Source of the DNA: Phalacrocorax aristotelis
Taxonomy: Eukaryota; Chordata; Aves; Suliformes; Phalacrocoracidae
Reading direction: 5' to 3'
Assembly (NCBI RefSeq): GCF_949628215.1
Contig: NC_134280.1
Location: 1,064,501-1,128,500, forward strand
Length of the DNA: 64,000 bases
A program made the position numbers and the translations under genes. Positions 24,742-37,660 of this stretch are shown in pieces; position 1 is the first letter of the stretch, and every line of letters starts with the position of its first letter. The notes under the pieces were generated by a model that was not told the DNA's origin, did not search any database, and was given only the letters and a program-made list of their open reading frames with translations.

Positions 24742-25260
24742 TGTGCCAGAGCTGGGGCCGAAGCAGCCGGGCTCCCAGCGCACGCCAGCCGTGCCGAGGT
24801 GACTGTTGGGGCACGGCTGGGAAAACCCCGAATAAGCCAAAACCAACCCAAAACCCAACCCGACCCAAGCCCAACCCCCCACAGACCCCAAAGCCGGGGG
24901 GCGGTGGGGGGGGAAGCCCCTCGCAGCGCGCCCGGGGCCGACCCCGCCCCGGCCTCAGCCCCCCCCCGCGGAGCCGGGCCGCTCCCGGCGGCGCTGCCGT
25001 CACGGGGCCGCCGCGCTGCCGGGCTGTGACGTGCTCGGCGGCGGCGGGCACCGGCACCGCGCTCCGGGCTGCTCCGCTTGGCCCCGCACCTCACCGCCCC
25101 GGCCCGCCCCGGCCCGCCCCGGCGGCGGAGGCAGGCAGCGGCGGGGAGCGCGGCGCGGCGGGGCGGGAGCCCCGAGCTCGGGGCCGGGGCTTTGCGGAGC
25201 CGGGCGCGGGCTGGACGCGGTGCGCGGCTGCGGCAGCAGGTCCCGCACAGCTGGATCGCT
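24742..25260. promoter_or_regulatory. CpG island, orphan promoter candidate
   Basis: Extremely GC- and CpG-rich DNA includes Sp1-type GGGCGG/CCCGCCCC boxes and a CRE half-site (TGACGTG) at 25026. No coding exon I can name adjoins it. It may drive a non-coding RNA, or be an enhancer island of NR4A2 about 5 kb downstream. Neither can be decided from sequence. Confidence 0.5.
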
Positions 25261-26165
25261 GGGGAGGGCAGATGTTGCTAATGGCAGCTTAAGCACGGAT
25301 GGGCAGAGAGCATATGGAATGCAACACGTGCCATATGGCCCGTTTAGCCTTTCACCTCGGCGGGTATCAATCAAATACATCCTGGGAAAACCGTAACGGC
25401 TGGGAGCGGGGAGATGAATGGCGCGGTGCGATTCCTGTCCCTGGCCCGTGTAACAGAGAGACGCCGAACAGAGCTGCTCGCACGCGGGACATGGCCGAAC
25501 CGAGCCAGGCGTCGAACGCTAGAAACATCCATCTGCATTCCGGGGCCTTGACGGCTGTCAGAGCGGGCAGGCGTCGGCGTGCGGCCCGTCGTGCTGGCTG
25601 GCGGCAGTCGTAAGGGAAATACAGCCCTATGGTCTGCCATAGGATAATCTCGTGTTAGTAAGAATATAAGTGGAAATAAATATTACCGTAATGATCACCT
25701 CGCGTCACCTGATGCTGTCAGCACGACTGGGTTTCAGGAGTGGGCTGAGAGCAGAAAGGGAGGGAGGATGATGCTCCTTTGGAAGTGTTAGGAAAGTATA
25801 AGGGGGAAAACTGAGTGCGCATGAGCCTCTCTGTTCATGTCTGAGTCTGGAAACGAGCCCCCCGCCGTGCATGGGCACCTGCTGGGCTGGAGGAGAGAAG
25901 GAGCAAACCCATGAGGCAGGCATGGGACACCCATCTGACCAAGGAACGGAGCTGCCCGTGCACAAAGCAAATGGCCACTTTGTGCATCGTGAGTTCCTGC
26001 AATACCGTGACGCCCAAGGCTGCCCAATGCGTACCACGGTTTGGACTTGATGAATTAACAGGACATCGGAGGTGGGGGTCTCACGGAGTTCGTGACGTGC
26101 TGCAGCCGCCACGGGTGCCAGCTGCAGCGCTAACCATGCCCGGTCACGCTGGCTGCAGCATCAGC
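25261..26165. other. Intergenic, with an E-box cluster
   Basis: There is no recognisable gene. At 25311-25337 a CATATGG and a CCATATG flank a CACGTG, giving three E-boxes in 27 bases. The remainder is moderately GC-rich unique sequence up to the solo LTR. Confidence 0.5.
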
Positions 26166-26685
26166 TGTGGTCATGGTTTAACCGCAGCCGCTCGCTCACT
26201 CCCCCCCAGTGGGATGGGGAGAGAATCAGAACAAAACCGTAAAACCCTTGGGCTGAGATAAAGGCAGTTTAACAGGACAGCAGAGGGAGAGGAAATGTTA
26301 ATGATAAAAGGATAAACAAAACAAGTGATGCACGATGCAATTGCTCCCCACTCGCTGACCGATGCCCAGCCTGGCCCCGAGCAGCGATCGCTGCCTCCCA
26401 GCCAACTCCCCCCAGTTTATATACTGGGCATGATGCCATATGGTACGGAACAGCCCTTTGGCTAGTTGGGGTCAGTTGTCCCGGCTGTGCCCCCTCCGCT
26501 CCCGGCTCCTTGTGCACCCGGCAGAGCATGGGAAGCTGCAAAGTCCTTGACTTAGTGCAGGCGCTGCTCAGCAACAACTGAAACATCAGCGTGTTACCAA
26601 CATTATTCTCAGGCTAAATGCAAAACGCAGCACTGGACCGACTACTAGGAGGAAAATTAACCCTATCCCAGCCAGAAGCAGGACA
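26166..26685 (-). mobile_element. Solo LTR of an avian endogenous retrovirus
   Basis: Read on the minus strand, the element begins TGTCCTGCTTCTGGCTGGGA at 26685 and ends GGTTAAACCATGACCACA at 26166, giving TG...CA termini. A TATA motif (CAGTATATAAACTG) lies near 26410-26425 and a TTAAA polyadenylation-like motif near 26270. This layout matches a common avian retroviral LTR that I recognise by sequence but do not name. No internal viral genes or second LTR are present, so it is a solo LTR left by recombination. I could not identify a clean target-site duplication. Confidence 0.85.
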
Positions 26686-27779
26686 CCCGTGTGCCCTGGG
26701 CGCGGCAGCGGTGCCTGGCCTGCACGACTGCTGCCCTCCTGGATGAAACAACGAAAACTCAAATCACGGGGACTGTGATATGGTCTTTCTGCTGATAGAC
26801 ATGCAACTACAGCTGCCACAAAGCAGTTCCCATGCTTCTTAATCTTAAGCAAACACTGTAACTTTCCATTAGACCTTGGGAATTTGCTACGCTCACAGAC
26901 AGGAATGACACGAATTTTTGTGCTTTTATTGAAAATGGCAGCACCTGAAGCAGGCCTACGCGCAGGCGGTTCCAAAATACGGCCTGCGGGGCTGGCCACA
27001 GCGCGTCCTCCTGTGGAAGCTGTCCTAAGGAGTGGGAAAACCTCGTTACGGGTGGATGGAGCCTTTTGGGAAGATGGATTTTTACTTTTTGGAGTATGCC
27101 TGGGGACGGTCCTCCTGCACGGGACGTTCAGGGTTGAAAATGCTCGGGACTCACCTTTGCATCCTTTAACGGCGGGTGGGGGGAGCGGGAACAGTGATGA
27201 CACACCTCTGTGTGCACACGCGTGTGCGCCTGGGCTTTTCCCTGGGGGAAGGAGGCGAAGCGGGCCCCCAGGACGGGCAGGAGCAGCACCGTGGATGATG
27301 AAGGCGCCGGCTATGCCCTGGCCCCCCTCTCCCCGTGACAGCTGGGGCTGCGTGCTGCTCTTTCCCCCTGCTCTACAGAAGGTGAGTGTGTCTACGGGGG
27401 CTGCTGCAGCCACCACCAAAACGTTTCTGAGGGGACGTTGCTGTACCGATGGGCCTCTGGCCCATCAGTGCCACCCTGTTCCCTCGCGTCCGGGGTCGCA
27501 GGGGTCTGCCACCTTCTTAAACTTACCAGCCTGGTGGTCTTTGCTCTTCCCGGGGAGCTCAGCCTGCTGCCGTAGCGGCCATACAGAGCTCCCGCCGCGC
27601 ACAGCTTCGGGGTCACCGTTCAGGGACACCACCACCGAACCCGGGGATCAGGGGCACTTCGCCGTCAGCGCTTTGGGGGAAGAGCGACGGCTCTTTTTAA
27701 TTAAATGCGTTCTTTGTGCTCGTGTATTTAGCTACCAAAATACAGCATTTCCCCACATGTGTAAAATTGTGTTTGCATT
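26686..27779. other. Intergenic, long open frames of doubtful meaning
   Basis: A 300-codon plus-strand frame (26884-27786) overlaps a 277-codon minus-strand frame (26586-27419) that itself begins inside the LTR. Neither resembles a protein I know, and mutual antisense overlap suggests chance in GC-rich DNA. A pyrimidine tract plus CAG at 27361-27378 is followed at once by AAG and GTGAGT (27382), a good acceptor and donor only three bases apart. Confidence 0.4.
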
Positions 27780-28170
27780 TATTTAATTTAGAGTTCTTTT
27801 TTAAAAGCATGTAGTCTCGAATGTTTGTTCTCCATTTTTTTTCACATCATTACTCTGATACCGCTTGATTAGCTCCCTCCCCAGTCATGATTGGTAATTA
27901 AAATAGGCATTAAAATTAGTCACTTAGCAATTTTGCTGTTCAATTGGCAATTAAATTACTTAATTGCAATTAAAGTCCTAATTTTAATTGGCAAAATGAT
28001 AGATGTAGATTTAAGATAATATGTATAAATACTTTAATAAGTGTCTATATAAGGATTACTTAATTACTCAACTTCAAGTTTATGCTGTTAACTTTAGAAC
28101 TTTTAAGTGAGTAATGAAATTTATATTACATCTATTCTAAGGATATGGTAATTAGATGTATTACTTATCC
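27780..28170. promoter_or_regulatory. AT-rich homeodomain-motif cluster, candidate enhancer
   Basis: This 390-base stretch is strikingly AT-rich amid GC-rich surroundings and is packed with TAATTA, CAATTA and ATTAAA motifs. It includes a 14-base perfect palindrome TTAATTGCAATTAA at 27960-27973. It sits about 2 kb upstream of the NR4A2 start site. Such islands are often deeply conserved enhancers of developmental regulators, but conservation cannot be tested here. Confidence 0.4.
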
Positions 28171-29269
28171 CTATAAGGGCCTTGGCACTAAGTTTCTTCT
28201 GTGATGTTAAAACTATAGCCTGGCTGACCTATTGTGCCACGACTGACGCTGGTGGTGCCGCGAGACCTCCGCGGCGGAGCCCCGGGCGCCGAGGGGCGGC
28301 CAGCGGAACCGAAGCGGCGCCTCGTCCACCGGCGATCCACGAAGGAGTCGTTTTAAACCGCCCTTGCAGACCAGAGGCATCTGACGGCATCATGCAATCT
28401 CTTTACTGGCCTGTATCGTCTTGCCTCCCGCTGGATAGATCTCGGTAGTAGCTCTGTAGTAGCGAGAGAATGTAGCCACGAAGCGGAAATGATCTTTCGG
28501 GATGCGAGCGAGCCAGACGGTGGGAGGCAGTTTGTCTTGGGCGTTTGGGTTTGTACAGCATAAGCTTAAAGGGGAAAGCATTTTCCAAGAGAGAACGATG
28601 ACTGACGTACAGCAAGAGAAACCTGTTAGGAAGGAACGACCGCAGGCTCACCTAAACCGTTCGTATTTACGTGCTTCATCGGGGTTCTACAGAAGGCGAG
28701 GGTTTTGTGTTGGCAACATTGGCTTTCTAGGTTACGGCTGCACCGCGTTGGGTGCGTTGGCTTTTATTCTGCCGTTGTGCACAAAGCAGTGCTTCCAGAG
28801 TTCGACGGACCGTGTCTCGTCCCAGCCCTCGGCACATCTCGCGCGCTCCAGCCTATTGCACTGCTGAGAAACCCCCGCCGCGAGCAGAGGTGACGTCCCT
28901 CGTGTGCGACGGCTCTCGCCGCGCTGCGGGAGCGGCATGCAGTTCGGTGACTTCTGCCTCCTCTCACAGGCCGGGCCACGGCGGAGGGTCCCGCAGGAAG
29001 ACTCAGGGTGGGCATCCAGAGCCACCCTCCGGTGCCCACCGTGGAGGAAGAGGAGGCCAAGCGTCCCCCACCCTCCGCGGCCTCTTCGAACCAGCCACCT
29101 GGCCCAAGCCCCGCGCGCCATGGCTGCCGGACGGACCTGCAAAATTAAGACTCCTGATGGGATTTTAATAAGTGCAGCGCCCTTAATTGTACTGAACCGG
29201 TTCTGCTTTGCGCCCTTCCCCCGGCCCCCCACTTTGTCCAGCCCACGCTGACCCAAACTTGTGCTATTA
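28171..29269. other. NR4A2 upstream flank
   Basis: CpG-richer patches (28240-28340, 28860-29130) alternate with plain sequence. A CRE half-site (TGACGTC) lies at about 28890. GAACCGGTTC at 29194-29203 is a palindrome containing AACCGGTT, the grainyhead-type site. No exon is seen. Confidence 0.5.
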
Positions 29270-29551
29270 ATGATGCAAATCAGAGGGGTTTGCGTGCGTG
29301 CGTGCGATGCTGGGCGGGGGGCGGGTGGCGTTACATGAAATAAAAGCCGCTTAAATCTTGCGTGGGGAATGGGACCGAGCGCGCTCGGCGTGGCTCGGGG
29401 GGACGGCGCGGGGGGGCCGCGCGGCTCTCGGCTCCGCTTCTCCTCCAAAAGGAAGGGTTTTCCCCCAAAAAAGCGAGGCGGAGAGGCCGCCAGCCGCCCG
29501 CCGCCCGGGAGCTCCCGTCGGGGCGCGCGCTATTTTTGGCGCGCCGGGTGG

Positions 29552-29571
29552 TTGCGTCAATGGTGACGCAA
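29552..29571. promoter_or_regulatory. Inverted CRE-like repeat
   Basis: TTGCGTCA, a four-base ATGG spacer, then TGACGCAA form a perfect inverted repeat. Each arm joins a CRE half (TGACG) to a C/EBP half (GCAA), like C/EBP-ATF composite sites. Confidence 0.6.
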
Positions 29572-29829
29572 GGTGGGGAGGGGGTGGGGGGGGTGGGAGA
29601 CACGCGCCGCCACGCCCCGTTCTCACTTTTTCCCTTTCGCTGGGCGGGTGACGCCACCGCCCTCTATGCAAATGAGACCACGCCCCACTCGCGCTTAAGG
29701 TGCCGCGCGTGGACGGGGCGGGAAGGGAGGGGGCGAGCGGCGGCGGCGGCCGCGTGGGCGTCCGTGCCGGCGGGGAGCGGTGGGGGGGCGCGGGGAGGGG
29801 GCGCCCACCTGAGGGCGTGTCCCGCCGCG

Positions 29830-29837
29830 TGACGTCA
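29830..29837. promoter_or_regulatory. Full palindromic CRE
   Basis: TGACGTCA lies about 180 bases upstream of the inferred start site. It is the canonical CREB/ATF site and fits the known cAMP induction of NR4A2. Confidence 0.8.
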
Positions 29838-30011
29838 CCGTCGGAAATTTACCAAAGGGAGCGCTCGGCCAAGGGGGCGGGGTAAGCCCGGCCCCCCCGG
29901 CGGTGCGATTGGGCGGCGGGCGCTGACGCGCGGTGACGCGCGGGGGCTCGAGGCGCACGTTGGCTGTGGAGCGGGGAGCCCACATAAACAAAGGCACATT
30001 GCGGGGACGGG

Positions 30012-30209
30012 GCACTCCGCGCCTCGCTCGCCCGGCGCGACGCTGCCGCCGCTCTCCCGCCACAGCCCCGGCCCGGCCCGCCGCCGCCTGTCGCGACGTG
30101 TCGCGTCCTGTCGTGCCGTGTCGTGCCGTGTCGCGTGCCGCCGTGTCCTGTCGCGCCGTGTCCCGCCGCGTCCCGGCACTTGGATGCATGCACAGGTCTC
30201 CGCTCTCCG
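30012..30209 (+). other. NR4A2: NR4A2 exon 1, non-coding
   Basis: The exon ends with CTCTCCG and the donor GTGAGT (GT at 30210-30211). Its start is estimated from the ATAAA element. The leader has a run of short TGTCG(C/T)-type repeats at about 30089-30172. It contains two overlapping upstream ATGs (30184 and 30188) just before the donor. The mammalian gene likewise has two non-coding exons before the ATG exon. Confidence 0.7.
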
Positions 30210-30813
30210 GTGAGTGCCCACGCACGCAGCCCGCCTCCTCCCCGCGAGGCGCGGGTGGCTGGGTGGGGGTGACAGCGGCTCCGCGCTCCCGGCCGGGCAC
30301 GCGTGGGAGCTCGGGGGAGCCCGGGAGGCGCCGCGGGGGTCCCGCTGCCCGCGACGGGACGGGACGGGACGGGGCCGCCCGTGGACGCGTGTCACCCGTG
30401 CCGCCGCCAGCCCGGACCGCCGGGCTGGGTCCCCCCGGGCTGGCTGTCACCCGCGGCGGCGGCGGCGCACGGTCCCGCGGGGCGCGGGGACCCCCGTGGG
30501 GGGAGGTCGAGGGGGGTGGAACCCTCCCCGGAGCGGCGTCTGTCGCCTCACCGGGGGAGGCGGAAAAACCACCCGGCTTCTCTCGGCCGCGGACCGCGGC
30601 GTGGGGGGGGCGGCAGAGCCGCCCGGGTGTCGGGAAGCCGGGTGACAGCCCACCCGCGGGCGGCTCTCCTCCCGACCGCGAACCCGCAAAGCCAAACTCC
30701 GCTCCGAGGGGGTGCTCCCGGGGCGCTCCCGGGCGCCGGGGGGTGCTCCCGGGCGCCGGGGGGTGCTCGCCGCCGGGGGTCCCTGAGAGCAGGTGGGTGT
30801 CTCTGTGTTGCAG
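30210..30813 (+). other. NR4A2 intron 1
   Basis: A GC-rich intron of about 604 bases runs from GTGAGT to TCTCTGTGTTGCAG. It holds a (GGGAC)n run at about 30351-30374 and two and a half copies of a ~20-base GCTCCCGGGCGCCGG-type repeat at about 30715-30770. Long open frames here are a product of composition. Confidence 0.7.
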
Positions 30814-34579
<3,766 letters not shown>

Positions 34580-35862
34580 GACTCTTCCCGTGCGCTTCTG
34601 CTGAACTGAAGAGAAACTTCACCTGTCTGAAGGGGAATTCGGCTGGGCCCAGAGCAGCACCCCTGGGTGCCAGCTCCTCACCCAAACCAGTGTTGCTCAC
34701 CTCCCGCGGGCACAACGTGAACGGGCATTTTGGCTCTGGGGCATCAAGGATGCAGATCATGGACTACACAAATACCATGGTATAAACTTTTTATTATCAG
34801 CTTATAAATGAATTTATTATTAAGGACTTCTGATTAGAAAGATGACCATATCTGGCAACGCCGGGTGCGCAGCTAAGACTCGTACGGTGACAAACAAAGC
34901 GTTAAGGTGACCCACAAGTCTCACCCTCCTAAAGACTAAAGTTTTCTGCTGTAAAAGAAAGCTGTAATATATCCGAAACCTAAATGTTGCGTGGGTGGCA
35001 TGTCAGTAAAGAAGGCGAAGGCTTGTAAATTTGTCAGATGCAGTTTGGCTTTTTAAAAATTATTCTGTGCCTATTTATGACGAAATATGGAAAACAGTTC
35101 TAAAAAAAATAATTAATGAAAGCTAAACGTGTTTGCAAAAAAAAAAAAAAAGTATAAAGAGAAAGAAAAATAGATCTCTCCGAACCAGGAAAGCATGACG
35201 ATTCTAGGGTGACAATGTTATAGGCACTTGCTATTTCAGTAATGTCTATATTCTATAAATAGTATTTCAGACACTATGTAGTCTGTTAGCTTTTATAAAG
35301 ACTGGTAGTTATCTAAGCTTCAAACATTTTCTCAATTGTAAAATAGGTGGGCACAAGTATTGCAAACCCCAAAATCCTCCCCAAAGGGACACATAGTGTT
35401 TGTAAACACCGTCCGACATTCCTTGTTTGTAAGTGTTGTATGTACTGTTGATGTTGATTAAAAAAGAAGTTTATATCTTGATTATTTTGTTGTCCGAAGC
35501 TAAACAAATCTTGCATGCAGCAGCTTTTGACTGTTTCCAGAGTGCTTATAATATACATAACTCCCTGGAAATTACTGAGCACTTTGAATTTTTGGTTTGT
35601 TTTGTTCCAGTTTTTTATGTCTAAAATTGTCGGTTAATATATTATTTTATGTTCGAGTAATATTTTTAATATTGCCATATTCTGTAGTATTTTTCTTTGT
35701 ATATTTCCAGTACGGCAGAAGGCGCTGCCTTTTTTTCTATGGTGTATGACAGTTAGAAACGCTGATTTTTCTTTTTTTTTTTTTTCCTCCTCCTGATAAC
35801 TCTTTCTTTGAGAAAGACAATTTTAATGTTTACAACAATAAAACATGTAAACGAATAGAATT
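34580..35862 (+). other. NR4A2: NR4A2 3' UTR
   Basis: About 1.28 kb of AT-rich sequence follows the stop. AUUUA elements occur at 34812-34816 and 35073-35077 in U-rich context, as expected for a short-lived immediate-early mRNA. The poly(A) signal is AATAAA at 35837, with T-rich DNA downstream of a likely cleavage site near 35862. Confidence 0.8.
35837..35842 (+). terminator. NR4A2: Poly(A) signal of NR4A2
   Basis: A canonical AATAAA is followed 30-50 bases later by a TC/TG-rich stretch (TCGTCTTCTTTCTGTCC). It is the last good signal before GC-rich intergenic DNA. Confidence 0.8.
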
Positions 35863-36167
35863 TCGTCTTCTTTCTGTCCAAGCGAGAAGCACCACCGCCA
35901 GCATCCTTAGCACGCAGAGGACAATAGCCTCTGACAGGGTAGCAATAACCCGCAAAGCAGCGCGGAGGGGGCCCTTTGCTTTCAGGAACGCGCGCGGCTG
36001 GACTCGCCGGCTCCGCGGGAGGAAGAGGAGCGAAACCCGAGGCTCGAAGGTCGGTCCTGCCCCAGCTCTGTCCCCGCCAGGTCTCCGCAGCGGCCGGACC
36101 CGCTCCCGCGGCGCGGCATCCCCCCCTCTCCCCGCGCCAGCCGTGCCCTGGGCGAATACCTTTTATT

Positions 36168-36184
36168 GGGGGGGGGGGGGGGGG
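36168..36184 (+). repeat. Poly-G run (17 G)
   Basis: Seventeen consecutive G follow TTTTATT. The run is prone to sequencing or polymerase error, so its true length is uncertain. Confidence 0.9.
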
Positions 36185-37280
36185 CGGTGGGTGTCTCCTT
36201 TCTGGACCTTGTCCCGGGGCTCGGGGGCAGGGCGGGGGGCGGCAAAGCGGGGTGCTGGGTACCGGCGGGGCGGGGGGCGCCTGCTCCTGGGCTGGCTGTT
36301 TGCCGCCCTCCGAAGACTCCGGGTTCCTGGGAAGCTTTCCAGCAAGGCAAGGTTTCCTCTGAGCCCGGCTTTGCCGGGACCCGCTGCGGTTAGCACCGCG
36401 CTTAGAAACTTTGCGGCGGAGGAGCCGCGCCGGCGACGGGGGTCCCTGCAGCCCCCCTGATCCCTGCAGCCCCTCCGGGTCCCTGCAGCCCCCCTGATCC
36501 CAGCCACCCCTCCGGGTCCCTGCAACCCCACCCCCCCCGATCCCTGCAGCCCCCCGGGTCCCGGCCCGGGGATGCTCTCTGCGGGTGTCCCGACCCCGCA
36601 AGGTCGCGCGTGGAAAGGGAGGAGGAAACGAAACTCCGGTGGCGCGCCTGGGAATTTAGAAAACTTTAGCTTCTTGCGTCAGGGAAAAAAAGAAATGCCC
36701 GAGGAGGGGGAGGACGCCACCCCTGAAATCACTTTCCATCTGCTCTGCACCGCACCCCGCCGTGCCCGGCCCAGAGGGACCCACGGAGGCGGGTGCGTGG
36801 GAGGCAGCCCCCGGCCCGGCGGGAGGGAGGTGCCGGGGCGAGGGACCGCGGGGCGCGTCCCGGGGGGTTGCGGGGGACCCCCGGGAGCCGCGGCCGTACG
36901 CGGCGGGGTCGCGCTGGGAGAAGCCAACCCTTGGGCTTGGCGGGGGTGGGGGCTTCGTGGCTCGGCTAGGCGAGGAATTAATTAAAAAAAGAGCCGTGAG
37001 GAGAAATAAAGCGCGGCCCTGCGGCAGGCGGACGGCGGGGCAATCAGCGGGTGGGGAGCAGGGAGTTAGGCCGCGCCGAACGGGGGCTGAGCGGGGTCTG
37101 GGGCTGCTATTGCCACAGGCACGGGGCTGAAGTCGTTGCGGCTTTAACCCCTCCGCGAAGCCTCCACCGGCCCGGTTTTCTCCCGAGCGATGGGCTCCTC
37201 GCCCCGAACGGCGCCTTCGGGAGTAACTTTTCCGCCACGCCGAGCCCTCGGCACCTGGGGCGGAGCAGCACCTGCGCTCC

Positions 37281-37365
37281 CGCCTCAGCCCTTTTACACC
37301 CGCCTCAGCCCTTTTACACCCGCCTCAGCCCTTTTACACCCGCCTCAGCACTTTTACACCCGGCT
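37281..37365. repeat. 20-bp tandem repeat, about 4 copies
   Basis: CGCCTCAGCCCTTTTACACC is repeated exactly at 37281, 37301 and 37321, once with a C-to-A change at 37341, then fades. Confidence 0.95.
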
Positions 37366-37660
37366 TAGCTTCCCCCGCCCGGTGGTGCCGCCCTTCCGCA
37401 GGGGTCCCGGCTCCTCCCTGCGCTCCGCGTCCCCCCGAAGGGGCTCCGGTGCGGGGTGGCTCAGCGGGGACCCCCCGCTCGGCCGTGAGAGCGGGGTCCG
37501 GGGGGGTGGGGGTGGGGGCGGGGGGCGCCCGGTGGTCGCGGCTCTCCCACCTGGAGGGAATTCACCCTGGGCGGGCAGGAGGGGGGAGGGGGCCGCTGGT
37601 GCCCCCCTTTCGCAGACCCCGGCGAAGGGAGGAAGGCCAGCGAGCAGTGCTGCATGCGGG

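Larger units (their letters stand above)
29270..30011 (+). promoter_or_regulatory. NR4A2: NR4A2 promoter
   Basis: A CpG-rich proximal promoter contains many recognisable sites: octamers ATGCAAAT at 29273-29280 and 29666-29673; a CArG-like CTATTTTTGG at 29530-29539 overlapping an E2F-type TTTGGCGC; an inverted repeat of TTGCGTCA and TGACGCAA at 29552-29571; TGACGCC at 29649; a full CRE TGACGTCA at 29830-29837; an inverted CCAAT box (ATTGG) at 29908-29912 next to a GGGCGG; TGACGCG at 29924 and 29934; and a weak TATA-like ATAAA at 29984-29988. NR4A2 is an immediate-early gene induced through cAMP/CREB and serum pathways. The CRE and CArG-like elements fit this, although occupancy is inference. 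Confidence 0.85.
35960..37660. promoter_or_regulatory. CpG-rich block just past the NR4A2 3' end
   Basis: About 1.7 kb of CpG-rich DNA begins some 100 bases after the poly(A) site. It contains a 17-base G-run (36168-36184), CCCTGCAGCC-type short repeats (36440-36570), a G-quadruplex-like run (37500-37527) and a 20-base tandem repeat (37281-37365). No exon was recognised, and open frames occur on both strands. It could be a separate promoter, possibly antisense to NR4A2. Confidence 0.5.

Noticed and set aside
23336-25094. Three overlapping minus-strand frames of 474-573 codons and many plus-strand frames
   Set aside because: They run through the 21-22-bp minisatellite, whose unit lacks minus-strand stops in every frame. 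The three minus-strand frames translate the same repeat, so none is a gene.
26166-26685. A full provirus
   Set aside because: Only one LTR is present, and no retroviral internal region or second LTR was seen on either side.
35753-36601. A 282-codon minus-strand frame
   Set aside because: It is Pro/Gly/Arg-rich translation of the CpG block and starts in short C-rich repeats. There is no supporting motif.
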